Shown here piece by piece: positions 24,939-33,041 of a stretch of DNA of 64,000 bases (the first letter of the stretch is position 1; the number at the start of each line of letters is the position of its first letter). The DNA lies in assembly GCF_041365695.1 (NCBI RefSeq), contig NZ_JBGFSJ010000003.1:1-64000 (forward strand), in the 5' to 3' direction. A program made the translations under genes and the position numbers. Below the pieces are notes generated by a model. It made no database searches. It was not told the DNA's origin and was given only the letters and a program-made list of their open reading frames with translations. Source of the DNA: Rhodosalinus sp041365695 (GTDB taxonomy: Bacteria; Pseudomonadota; Alphaproteobacteria; Rhodobacterales; Rhodobacteraceae).

Positions 24939-26348
24939 ATGACCGGAACGGCGGCCATCATAGGCGGCGGCGTCATCGGCTCTGGCTGGGCCGCGCGCTT
25001 TCTTCTCAACGGATGGGACGTGCGCGTCTTCGACCCCGACCCGGACGCGGAGCGCAAGATCGCCGAGGGTCTCGCCGCGGCGCGGCGCGCGCTGCCGATG
25101 CTCTACGATGTGGCACTGCCCGCCGAGGGCCGGCTCGATTTCGCGGGCAGCATCGCCGAGGCGGTCGCGGATGCGGACTGGATACAGGAAAGCGCCTCCG
25201 AACGGCTCGACCTGAAGCACCGGGTCTTCCGCGAGATCGAGGCGGCGGCGCCGGAGGCGGCGCTCATCGGCTCCTCCACCTCCGGGTTCAAGCCTTCCCA
25301 ATTGCAGGAAGGGGCGGCCCGGCCCGGCCGCATCTTCGTCGCCCATCCGTTCAACCCGGTCTACCTTCTGCCGCTGGTCGAGCTCGTGGGCGGCGCGAAG
25401 GCCGAGCCGGACACCATTGAGAAAGCGTCCGAAATCCTTTCCGCGGTCGGCATGTTGCCACTGCGCGTGCGCGGCGAGATCGACGCTCACCTCGCCGATC
25501 GCTTTCTCGAGGCCGTGTGGCGCGAGGCGCTCTGGCTTGTGAAGGACGGCATCGCCACGACCGCAGAGATCGACGACGCGATCCGGATGGGCTTCGGCCT
25601 TCGCTGGGCGCAGATGGGACTTTTCGAGACCTACCGCCTCGCCGGGGGCGAACAGGGGATGCGGCATTTCCTGGCCCAGTTCGGCCCGGCCCTCGAATGG
25701 CCATGGACGAAGCTCATGGACGTGCCCGCGCTCGACGATGCGCTGGTGGAGGAGATCGCCACGCAATCGGACGCGCAATCGGGGCACATGACCATCGGGG
25801 AGCTGGCGCGTCTGCGCGACGACAATCTCGTGGCACTCCTGCGGGCGCTGAAGGCGCGCGGCGCGGCGGCGGGCCGGGTGGTCGGCGAGCACGAGGCGCG
25901 CCTTCGGCCCACCCCCGTGGTCGGCGCCCTGATGGAGACCCAGCGCCGGGTCGTCCCGGTGGACTGGACCGACTACAACGGGCACATGAACGAGGGCCGC
26001 TACGGGCAGGTCTTTTCCGACGCGGCCGAAACGGTCCTCGCCGCCATCGGCGCGATGGAGGCCTACGTCGCCCGCGGGCTCAGCTATTTCACCGTCGAAA
26101 CCGACATAAGGTACCTTGCCGAAACCCTTGCCGGTGAGGAGATTTCCGTGGAAACGCGTGTCACGCAGGGCGAAGGCAAGAAGCTGCGGCTCTTCCACGA
26201 GATGAAGCGCGCGACCGACGCGGCGCTTCTGGCGACCTGCGACCAGCTGCTCATCCACGTCAACCTCGCGACGCGGCGCGCCTGCGCGCCCGAGCCCGAG
26301 GTCGCCGCCGCCATCGCGCGGCTCGCCGCCACCCGGGCGGGGGGATGA
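24939..26348 (+). CDS. cdhA: Fused L-carnitine dehydrogenase / betainyl-CoA thioesterase
   Basis: The 469-residue protein joins two enzymes. Residues 1-310 form a 3-hydroxyacyl-CoA-dehydrogenase-like NAD domain with GGGVIGSGWA at the start. It also has SSTSGFKPSQLQ, VAHPFNPVYLLPLVELVGG and the C-terminal helical part FLEAVWREALWLVKDGIATTAEID. Residues about 328-469 form a hotdog thioesterase beginning RRVVPVDWTDYNGHMNEGRYGQVFSDAAE, with the Asp and Asn typical of 4HBT-like active sites. The first half should oxidise L-carnitine to 3-dehydrocarnitine. The second should hydrolyse the betainyl-CoA made by the adjacent BKACE enzyme, giving glycine betaine. Fused forms of this pair are known elsewhere. 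The acyl-CoA dehydrogenase gene starts four bases downstream. Confidence 0.85.
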   Translation: MTGTAAIIGGGVIGSGWAARFLLNGWDVRVFDPDPDAERKIAEGLAAARRALPMLYDVALPAEGRLDFAGSIAEAVADADWIQESASERLDLKHRVFREIEAAAPEAALIGSSTSGFKPSQLQEGAARPGRIFVAHPFNPVYLLPLVELVGGAKAEPDTIEKASEILSAVGMLPLRVRGEIDAHLADRFLEAVWREALWLVKDGIATTAEIDDAIRMGFGLRWAQMGLFETYRLAGGEQGMRHFLAQFGPALEWPWTKLMDVPALDDALVEEIATQSDAQSGHMTIGELARLRDDNLVALLRALKARGAAAGRVVGEHEARLRPTPVVGALMETQRRVVPVDWTDYNGHMNEGRYGQVFSDAAETVLAAIGAMEAYVARGLSYFTVETDIRYLAETLAGEEISVETRVTQGEGKKLRLFHEMKRATDAALLATCDQLLIHVNLATRRACAPEPEVAAAIARLAATRAGG

Positions 26349-26352
26349 GCGC

Positions 26353-27513
26353 ATGCAGCTGGGCCTGAGCGAAGAACAGGAGATGATCGTCGCCACCGTG
26401 CGCAGCTTCGTGGAGCGCGAGATCCATCCCCACGAGGCGGAGGTGGAGCGCACGGGGGTCGTGCCCCCGGAACTCGCAGCGGAGATCCGGCGCAAGGTCA
26501 TCGAACTGGGCTTCTACGCCTGCAACTTTCCCGAAACGGTCGGCGGCGCGGGGCTTTCGCATCTCGACTTCGCGCTGGTCGAGCGCGAGCTTGGCCGGGG
26601 CTCGATGGCGCTCACCCATTTCTTCGGGCGTCCGCAGAACATCCTGATGGCCTGCGCGGGAGAGCAGCGCGAGCGCTACCTCCTCCCCGCGGTGCGGGGC
26701 GACCGGATGGACGCCCTCGCCATGACCGAGCCCGAGGCGGGCTCGGACGTGCGCGGCATGAAATGCTCCGCCCGGCGGGTGGATGGCGATTGGGTGGTGA
26801 ACGGCACAAAACACTTCATCTCCGGCGCGGATCATGCCGATTTCTTTATCGTTTTCGTCGCAACCGGCGAGGACGACACGCCCCACGGTCCGAAGAAGCG
26901 CATCACCGCCTTCCTCGTCGACCGCGGCACGCCGGGCTTCACCGTGCGCGAGGGATACCGGAGCGTCAGCCACCGGGGCTACGCGAACTGCATCCTCGAC
27001 TTCGACGACTGCCGCCTGCCGGACGCGCAGGTCCTGGGCGAGGTGGACGGCGGCTTCGAGGTCATGAACACATGGCTCTACGCGACCCGGATCACCGTCG
27101 CGGCGATGGCCGTGGGCCGCGCCCGGCGCGCCTTCGACCTCGCGCTCGATCATGCCGCGGCGCGCTGGCAGTTCGGGCAGACGATCGGCCGCTTCCAGGG
27201 CGTGTCCTTCCAGCTCGCCGACGCGGTGACCGAGATCGACGCTGCGGACTGGCTGACGCTCGCCGCCGCATGGCGGCTCGACCAGGATCTGCCCGCCAAC
27301 CGGGAAATCGCATCGGCCAAGCTCTACGCCACGGAGATGCTCGCCCGCGTCACGGACATGGCGATCCAGGTCTTCGGCGGCATGGGCCTCATGGACGACT
27401 ACCCGCTGGAGCGGTTCTGGCGCGACGCCCGGGTGGAGCGGATCTGGGACGGCACGTCGGAAATCCAGCGCCACATCATCGGGCGGGAGCTTCTCCGGCC
27501 GCGCGGCAGCTGA
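26353..27513 (+). CDS. Acyl-CoA dehydrogenase of the carnitine/betaine locus
   Basis: The 386-residue flavoprotein has the standard three-domain acyl-CoA dehydrogenase fold: LSEEQEMIVATVRSFVEREI, then LAMTEPEAGSDVRGM (FAD/substrate). RWQFGQTIGRFQGVSFQLAD and QVFGGMGLMDDYPLERFWRD follow. At the place of the catalytic glutamate in medium- and short-chain enzymes (xxYEGT) it has aspartate, Asp366 in RIWDGTSEIQ. That may matter for activity or substrate shape. It lies between the carnitine dehydrogenase fusion and an NDP-forming acyl-CoA ligase. The likely substrate is therefore a betaine-type acyl-CoA such as gamma-butyrobetainyl-CoA, but this rests on context only. Confidence 0.8.
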   Translation: MQLGLSEEQEMIVATVRSFVEREIHPHEAEVERTGVVPPELAAEIRRKVIELGFYACNFPETVGGAGLSHLDFALVERELGRGSMALTHFFGRPQNILMACAGEQRERYLLPAVRGDRMDALAMTEPEAGSDVRGMKCSARRVDGDWVVNGTKHFISGADHADFFIVFVATGEDDTPHGPKKRITAFLVDRGTPGFTVREGYRSVSHRGYANCILDFDDCRLPDAQVLGEVDGGFEVMNTWLYATRITVAAMAVGRARRAFDLALDHAAARWQFGQTIGRFQGVSFQLADAVTEIDAADWLTLAAAWRLDQDLPANREIASAKLYATEMLARVTDMAIQVFGGMGLMDDYPLERFWRDARVERIWDGTSEIQRHIIGRELLRPRGS

Positions 27514-27534
27514 CGGCCATGCGCCCGCCCGGTC

Positions 27535-27598
27535 CTTCTTCTTGGGAAGAAATACTCCGGGGGAGTCGCGCGGCACGCGCGACGGGGGCAGCGCCCCC
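27535..27598 (+). repeat. Interspersed element, copy B, with three tandem hairpins
   Basis: The element starts CTTCTTCTTGG, then four bases and AAATACTCC, matching copy A at 5334-5366. Three contiguous hairpins follow: ACTCC/GGAGT (27554-27566), GTCGCGCG/CGCGCGAC (27565-27583) and GGGGGC/GCCCCC (27584-27598). The last base of the third hairpin directly abuts the start codon of the next gene. Confidence 0.65.
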
Positions 27599-29647
27599 AT
27601 GACCGCGGCGGCCGGCCCGCGCGACCTCTCCCGTCTGCTCCGACCGCGCTCGGTCGCGGTGATCGGCGGCGGCTGGGGGCGCGCGGTGGTGGCCGCGCTC
27701 GATGCCATGGGCTTTCCGGGCGAGGTCTGGCCGATCCACCCGACGGCGCCCGAGATCTCCGGCCGCCGCACATTCGTCAGGCTCGAGGATCTGCCCGGCC
27801 CGCCCGACGCGGCCTACGTCGCCATCAATCGTGGCGCCACGGTCGCGGCGGTGCGGCGCCTGTCGGAGCTGGGCGCCGGCGGGGCGGTCTGTTTCGCCTC
27901 GGGCTTCGCCGAGGCCGAGGCCGAAAGCACGGGATCGGGCACCTTGCAGCGGGCGCTCGTCGACGCGGCCGGCACAATGCCGATCATCGGCCCCAACTGT
28001 TACGGTTTCGTCAATTATCTCGACGGCGCGCTTCTCTGGCCGGACCAGCATGGCGGGGTGCGCGTGCCGACGGGCGTCGCCATCGTCACGCAAAGCTCCA
28101 ACATCGCCATCAATCTCACCATGCAGGCGCGGGCACTGCCGCTGGCCTACGCGGTCACCGCGGGCAACCAGGCGCAGACGGGCCTGGCCGAGATCGCGCA
28201 CGCGCTCGCGGCGGATCCGCGGGTGACGGCGCTCGGCCTGCATGTCGAGGGTGTCCGCGACATCGCCGCGTGGGAGGCGCTCGCCGCCTGGATCCGGGCG
28301 CGGGGGCTGCCCGTCGTGGTCCTGAAGGCGGGCCGCTCGACCGAGGCACGGGCCGCCACCCTGTCGCACACCGGCTCGCTCGCGGGCGACGCGGCGGGTG
28401 CGCGGGCCTTCTTCGCGCGGCTGGGGTTTGCCGAGGTCGAAACCCTGCCGGGCTTCCTCGAGGCGCTGAAGCTCGGGCACATGACGGGCGGTCTTGCCCG
28501 GGGCGGCCTTGCGGCGCTGTCGAGTTCGGGCGGAGAGGCGAGCCTCGCCGCCGACGCGGGGCTTGCGCGGGGCCTGGCCTTCCCGGCGCTGACGGACCCG
28601 CAGCGCGCCCGGCTGCGCGCGGCGTTGGGACCGATGGTGGCGCTGGCCAACCCGCTCGACTACCACACCTATGTTTGGGGCGACGCCGGGCGCATGGCCG
28701 AAACCTTCGCCGCGATGGACGGCCCCCACCTCGCCGCGATGGCCGTCATCGCCGATTTCCCGCGCGCCGATCGCTGCGAGACGGCGGGCTGGGACTGCGT
28801 CGTCGCAGCGGCGCTCGCCGCGCGGGCGCGCGTGGCGCGCCCGCTCCTCGTGGTCTCAACCCTGCCCGAAGGCATGCCCGAACCGGTCGCAGCGCGGCTG
28901 ATGGCGGGTGGCGTCGTGCCGATGGCGGGACTTGAGCCGGCGTTCGAGGCTCTCGCTGCATTCGCCCGCGTCGCGGGCGCGCCCGTGGCGCCTGCGCCGC
29001 TGCTCCACCCGTGTGCGGGGCGCGCGGCGCCGCGCCTTCTGTCGGAGGCGAAGGCCAAGGCGGCGCTTGCCGCCCACGGGGTGCCGGTGCCCCGGGGCGA
29101 GACGGTGGAGGGTCCGGCCGCCGCGGGGCTGGCGGCCGGCCGGCTCGGCGGCCCCGTGGCGGTCAAGGCGCTCGGCATCGCCCACAAGAGCGAGTCCGGC
29201 GCGGTGGCGCTCGGCCTCTCCACGCCCGAGGCGGCGCGAAGGGCGGCGGCGGGGATGCCGGGGGCGCGCTTTCTCGTCGAGGAGATGGTGGAGGACGGTG
29301 TGGCGGAACTCCTGCTCGGTGTCACCCGCGATCCGGCGCATGGTTTCGTGCTGACGCTCGCCGCCGGCGGGGTGCTGACCGAGCTTTTGGCCGACAGCGC
29401 CAGCCTTCTGGTCCCCTCGGGCGAGGACGAGATCGCCGCGGCGCTCGACGGGTTGCGCGCCGCGCCGCTCCTCGCGGGGTATCGCGGCCGCCCGCCCGCG
29501 TGCCGGGCCTCGATCCTCGCCGCGGCGATGGCGCTTCAGCGCTTCGTCGCGGCCGAGGCGCACCGGCTCGTCGAGGTCGAGATCAATCCGCTGATCTGCG
29601 CGCCGACGCGCGCGGTCGCGGCCGATGCGCTCGTCCGTTTCGGCTGA
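27599..29647 (+). CDS. NDP-forming acyl-CoA synthetase (acetate--CoA ligase family)
   Basis: The 682-residue protein is a single-chain NDP-forming acyl-CoA ligase. It starts with a CoA-binding Rossmann domain (LRPRSVAVIGGGWGRAVV, residues about 13-30). A succinyl-CoA-ligase-like middle part carries the phosphohistidine loop ATLSHTGSLAGDAAG. A C-terminal ATP-grasp domain (about 460-682) contains LSEAKAKAALAAHGVPVPRGE and VAVKALGIAHKSESGAV. It makes an acyl-CoA from a free acid with ATP or GTP. Position after the acyl-CoA dehydrogenase suggests it activates a betaine-type acid before dehydrogenation. The ATG at 27599 has no free Shine-Dalgarno sequence; a hairpin of the repeat element occupies that place. 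Confidence 0.82.
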   Translation: MTAAAGPRDLSRLLRPRSVAVIGGGWGRAVVAALDAMGFPGEVWPIHPTAPEISGRRTFVRLEDLPGPPDAAYVAINRGATVAAVRRLSELGAGGAVCFASGFAEAEAESTGSGTLQRALVDAAGTMPIIGPNCYGFVNYLDGALLWPDQHGGVRVPTGVAIVTQSSNIAINLTMQARALPLAYAVTAGNQAQTGLAEIAHALAADPRVTALGLHVEGVRDIAAWEALAAWIRARGLPVVVLKAGRSTEARAATLSHTGSLAGDAAGARAFFARLGFAEVETLPGFLEALKLGHMTGGLARGGLAALSSSGGEASLAADAGLARGLAFPALTDPQRARLRAALGPMVALANPLDYHTYVWGDAGRMAETFAAMDGPHLAAMAVIADFPRADRCETAGWDCVVAAALAARARVARPLLVVSTLPEGMPEPVAARLMAGGVVPMAGLEPAFEALAAFARVAGAPVAPAPLLHPCAGRAAPRLLSEAKAKAALAAHGVPVPRGETVEGPAAAGLAAGRLGGPVAVKALGIAHKSESGAVALGLSTPEAARRAAAGMPGARFLVEEMVEDGVAELLLGVTRDPAHGFVLTLAAGGVLTELLADSASLLVPSGEDEIAAALDGLRAAPLLAGYRGRPPACRASILAAAMALQRFVAAEAHRLVEVEINPLICAPTRAVAADALVRFG

Positions 29648-29768
29648 GGCCGTCACGCCGGCGTCATGGGGGGTTCCTATCGTCGCGTGGGGGCGGCATC
29701 CTGCCGGTGCGGGCGGCGCGCGCCCCCGCCAAAGGCACCACGGCACACCGGGTTAGGGCGATCGACGC

Positions 29769-31166
29769 ATGCTGATCGAGAACAAGACCTTCGACGAGCT
29801 GTCCGTCGGCGACAGCTCCGAGCTCAAACGGCTTTGCACGCAGGACGACATGGTGATCTTCGCCAACGTCTCGGGCAATCACAATCCGATGCACCTGGTA
29901 GATCCCGACGGGGAAGGGCCGAGGGAGCCGCCGGCGCCGTCCATGTTCATCGCCTCCCTCATCTCGGCGGTGATCGGCAACGTGCTTCCCGGGGCGGGCA
30001 CGCTCTACCGCAGCCAGACCCTGCATTTCTGTGGCCGCGCCCATGCCGGCGAGGAGCTGGTGAGCCGGGTCCGGGTCATCGCGAAGGACGCGGCCGAGGG
30101 CACCGTGACGCTCGAGACGGAGGTGCGCCGCGCCGGCGACGACGCGCTCGTCACGACGGGCGAGGCGGTGGTCGAGGCCCCGCGCGAGAAGATGAGCTAC
30201 GACGACCGCGATCTGCCGGGGCTCGTCGTTCAGCGCCACCGCCATTTCGAGGAACTCTTGCGCCGCGCCGAGCCGCTGCCGCCGCTGCCCACGGCCGTGG
30301 TCTGTCCCGAGGAGGCGCTTTCGCTCGGCGGCGCGCTGCTCGGGATGAAGCACACGCTCATCACGCCGATCCTCGTGGGGTGCGCCGACAAGATCCGCGC
30401 GACGGCCGAGGAGATCGGCGCCGACCTGACGGACATCGAGATCGTGGACGAGGCCGATCACGCCGCCGCCGCGCGCCGCGCCGTGGCGCTGGTCCACGAG
30501 GGCCGCGCGGGCGGCGTGATGAAGGGGCATCTGCACACCGATCAGCTGCTCCGCCCGATGGTCGACAGGGAAAAGGGGCTGCGCGGCGACCGGCGCTTCA
30601 CCCATGTGTTCGTCATGGACGTGCCGGGGCTCGGCCACCCGCTTCTGGTGACCGACGCGGCGATCAACATCTCCCCCGATCTGCGCGTCAAGGTCGACAT
30701 CGTCCAGAACGCCATCGACGTGGCGCGCTCGATCGGCATCGAGACGCCGAAGGTGGGCGTGCTGTCGGCGACGGAAAACGTGAACCCGGACATGCCGTCC
30801 TCGATCGACGCGGCGCTTCTGTCGAAGATGGCGGATCGCGGGCAGATCACGGGCGGTTTGGTGGAGGGGCCCCTCGCCATGGACAACGCGGTCGACATCG
30901 GCGCGGCGCGCACCAAGGGCCTGAAGTCGCCGGTGGCCGGTCACGCCGAGGTGCTGGTCGCCCCCGACATCGACGCGGCGAACATGCTGGCCAAGCAGCT
31001 CACCTTCATCAGCCACGCCGAGGGCGCGGGGCTGGTGCTGGGCGCGCGCGTCCCGGTGATCCTGAACTCGCGCTCCGACGACGACATGTCGCGCCTGGCC
31101 TCCTGCGCGGTGGCGGCGCTGCACCACGCGCGCATCACCGGCAAGACGGCGGAGGACGCGGAATGA
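29769..31166 (+). CDS. MaoC hydratase - phosphate acetyl/butyryltransferase fusion
   Basis: The 465-residue protein joins a MaoC-like hotdog domain (about residues 1-140, with FANVSGNHNPMHLVDPD and APSMFIASLISAVIG) to a phosphotransacetylase/phosphotransbutyrylase domain (about 155-465). The latter has GGVMKGHLHTDQLLRPM, THVFVMDVPGLGHPLLVTDAAIN and GGLVEGPLAMDNAVD. The second domain moves an acyl group from CoA to phosphate. The first resembles enoyl-CoA hydratases, but its activity in such fusions is uncertain. The stop overlaps the ackA start (ATGA), so acyl-phosphate made here can pass to acetate kinase and yield ATP. Confidence 0.88.
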   Translation: MLIENKTFDELSVGDSSELKRLCTQDDMVIFANVSGNHNPMHLVDPDGEGPREPPAPSMFIASLISAVIGNVLPGAGTLYRSQTLHFCGRAHAGEELVSRVRVIAKDAAEGTVTLETEVRRAGDDALVTTGEAVVEAPREKMSYDDRDLPGLVVQRHRHFEELLRRAEPLPPLPTAVVCPEEALSLGGALLGMKHTLITPILVGCADKIRATAEEIGADLTDIEIVDEADHAAAARRAVALVHEGRAGGVMKGHLHTDQLLRPMVDREKGLRGDRRFTHVFVMDVPGLGHPLLVTDAAINISPDLRVKVDIVQNAIDVARSIGIETPKVGVLSATENVNPDMPSSIDAALLSKMADRGQITGGLVEGPLAMDNAVDIGAARTKGLKSPVAGHAEVLVAPDIDAANMLAKQLTFISHAEGAGLVLGARVPVILNSRSDDDMSRLASCAVAALHHARITGKTAEDAE

Positions 31167-32341
31167 CGACCCATGCGCTGACGGTCAACGCGGGGTCGTC
31201 CTCGCTCAAGTTCGCGCTTTTCGCGCTGGATGGACTGTCCTGCCGCGCGACCGGCCTTGTGGACCGGATCGGCGGCGACGCGACGCTGGAGCTCTCCGAC
31301 GACACGGGCGCCGTCCTCGCCCAGAGGGATCTGGGCGGGCGGGGTGCCGATCACGCTGAGGCGCTTCGCGCGGCCATCGACGCGGTGCGCGAGGCCTTCG
31401 CCGATGCGGAGGTCGCCGTGGTGGGCCATCGCATCGTTCACGGCGGCACGGACCACGACCGTCCGGTGCGGCTCGACGACGACGTGATCGCGGGGTTGAA
31501 GGCGCTCGAACCCTTCGCGCCCCTGCATCAGCCGCACAACCTGGCCGGGGTGGACGGCGCGCGCGCGGCCTTTCCCGAGGCGGTGCAGGTGGCGTGCTTC
31601 GACACCGCGTTCCACCGCCGCCACCCCTTCGTCAACGACGTGTTCGGCCTGCCGCGCGAGTATTACGAGAAAGGCGTGCGCCGCTACGGCTTTCACGGGC
31701 TGAGCTACGAGTTCATCGCGAGCGAACTCGCCCGCACGGCGCCCGACCTGCACGCGGGCCGCGTTGCCGTGGCGCATCTCGGAAACGGCGCGTCCATGTG
31801 CGGCATCGTGGGCGGGCGGTCCGTGGCCTCGACGATGGGCTTCACCGCGCTCGACGGGCTGCCGATGGGGACGCGGTGCGGCCAGCTGGACCCTGGCGTC
31901 GTGCTCTACCTGTTGGAGGTAGAGGGGCTCGACGCCGCCGCGATCTCCGACATGCTCTACCGGCGCTCGGGGCTGCTGGGGCTTTCCGGGATCAGCAACG
32001 ACATGCGCGCGCTCGAGGCGTCGGAGGATCCGCGCGCCGACGAGGCCATCGCCTATTTCACCTTCCGCATCCGGCGCGAGCTCGGAGGGCTGGCCGCGGC
32101 CATGGAAGGTCTCGACGCGGTCGTCTTCACCGGCGGGATCGGAGAGAACTCCGACCGCATCCGCCGCGAGGTCTGCGCGCCGATGGGCTGGCTCGGGATC
32201 GATCTCGACGAGGGGGCCAACGCGGCGCATGACCGCGTGGTGAGCGTGGGCGACGCAGCCGTGACGGTCATGGTCATTCCCACGAACGAGGAACGCGTGA
32301 TCGCCCGCGCGGCGGCGGACGCGATCAAGGGCGGCGGCTGA
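31163..32341 (+). CDS. ackA: Acetate kinase
   Basis: The 392-residue ASKHA kinase interconverts acetate and ATP with acetyl phosphate and ADP. Signatures are LTVNAGSSSLKFALF at the N-terminus, then GHRIVHGG, CFDTAFHRRHPF and YGFHGLSYEFI. RVAVAHLGNGASMCGIVGG and VFTGGIGENSDRIRREV follow. It is cytoplasmic and translationally coupled to the MaoC-Pta fusion. Butyrate kinase is a more distant possibility; the blocks and length fit acetate kinase well. Confidence 0.93.
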   Translation: MTTHALTVNAGSSSLKFALFALDGLSCRATGLVDRIGGDATLELSDDTGAVLAQRDLGGRGADHAEALRAAIDAVREAFADAEVAVVGHRIVHGGTDHDRPVRLDDDVIAGLKALEPFAPLHQPHNLAGVDGARAAFPEAVQVACFDTAFHRRHPFVNDVFGLPREYYEKGVRRYGFHGLSYEFIASELARTAPDLHAGRVAVAHLGNGASMCGIVGGRSVASTMGFTALDGLPMGTRCGQLDPGVVLYLLEVEGLDAAAISDMLYRRSGLLGLSGISNDMRALEASEDPRADEAIAYFTFRIRRELGGLAAAMEGLDAVVFTGGIGENSDRIRREVCAPMGWLGIDLDEGANAAHDRVVSVGDAAVTVMVIPTNEERVIARAAADAIKGGG

Positions 32342-32408
32342 GTGCCGAGCCGTCCTGCCGGTCGAAACCTGTCGCGCAAATGGGCCACGCGCGCCCCGGA
32401 CGAACCGC

Positions 32409-32852
32409 TCAGTCGTCCTGGAGCGGCGGCATCCCGACGAACTTGCGCAGAAGGCGGATGAACTGGCGACGTTCCCGCGCGGTCAGGTGGTCCAGTTGGC
32501 GGTCGTCGTGGGCATAAAGCTCGGGCGTGGCCTTTGCGACGAAGGCGTGCCCCTCGGGCGTGGTGTAGAAAAGGACGGAGCGGCGATCCTCCGGCGGCTG
32601 GTGCCGCTCGATCAGGCGCTCCGCTTCCAGTGCGTTGAGAAGCTTCGTCATGTGCGCGAGCTTCACCCGCAGCGCCGCGGCCAGAAGCCCGTGCCGGATA
32701 CCCGGGTTGCGGTCGATCAGCACAAGCGCCGAGAACATGCCCGGGCGGAGCGACCGCGGCGCGAAATCCCTGAAATAGGCGTCGAAGATCTGGATTTGCG
32801 CCAGCCGGAGCAGGAAGCCCGCCTGGCGGTCAAGCCGGTCGTAGTCCAGCAT
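32409..32852 (-). CDS. MarR family transcriptional regulator
   Basis: The 147-residue winged-helix protein has the MarR layout. LLAAALRVKLAHMTKLLNALEAERLIERH is the recognition region, and QPPEDRRSVLFYTTPEGHAFV is the wing with the conserved D-R-R. The start is uncertain: the frame is open to a GTG at 32915, but the ATG at 32852 gives the usual MarR N-terminus (MLDYDRLDRQAGFLLRLAQIQ). No strong ribosome binding site favours either. The AT-rich region upstream with inverted repeats suggests autoregulation. MarR proteins usually respond to phenolic or oxidative ligands; targets here are unknown. It converges with ackA. Confidence 0.85.
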   Translation of the reverse strand: MLDYDRLDRQAGFLLRLAQIQIFDAYFRDFAPRSLRPGMFSALVLIDRNPGIRHGLLAAALRVKLAHMTKLLNALEAERLIERHQPPEDRRSVLFYTTPEGHAFVAKATPELYAHDDRQLDHLTARERRQFIRLLRKFVGMPPLQDD

Positions 32853-32963
32853 GTCCGGAACACGCGCGGGTTCGCACGTGGTGTCGATACCTCGAGCCGA
32901 TCCCAACCCTGACACCCCAAGATTTTTAACGTCACACCATATATTAGTTAACGCTATAACCAG

Positions 32964-32982
32964 AGGTTGGATGTTACAACCT
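32964..32982. promoter_or_regulatory. Inverted repeat, candidate MarR operator
   Basis: AGGTTG and CAACCT are six-base arms separated by seven bases, about 110 bases before the MarR ATG. On the minus strand it overlaps a possible -35 (TTGTAA), with TATAGC 15 bases further on. The spacing is a little short. Confidence 0.35.
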
Positions 32983-33029
32983 TGATATCGACCAAAATGA
33001 GATTATTGCGCGATATCCGGCGCAAATTG

Positions 33030-33041
33030 GAACATATGTTC
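33030..33041. promoter_or_regulatory. 12-bp palindrome GAACATATGTTC
   Basis: GAACATATGTTC is a perfect 12-bp palindrome at the edge of the AT-rich region. It is not an SOS box, because the half-sites are inverted and four bases apart. A regulator site is plausible; none is identified. Confidence 0.3.

Noticed and set aside
33030..33041. GAACATATGTTC as a second SOS box
   Set aside because: Half-sites are inverted with four bases between, not direct repeats with seven.
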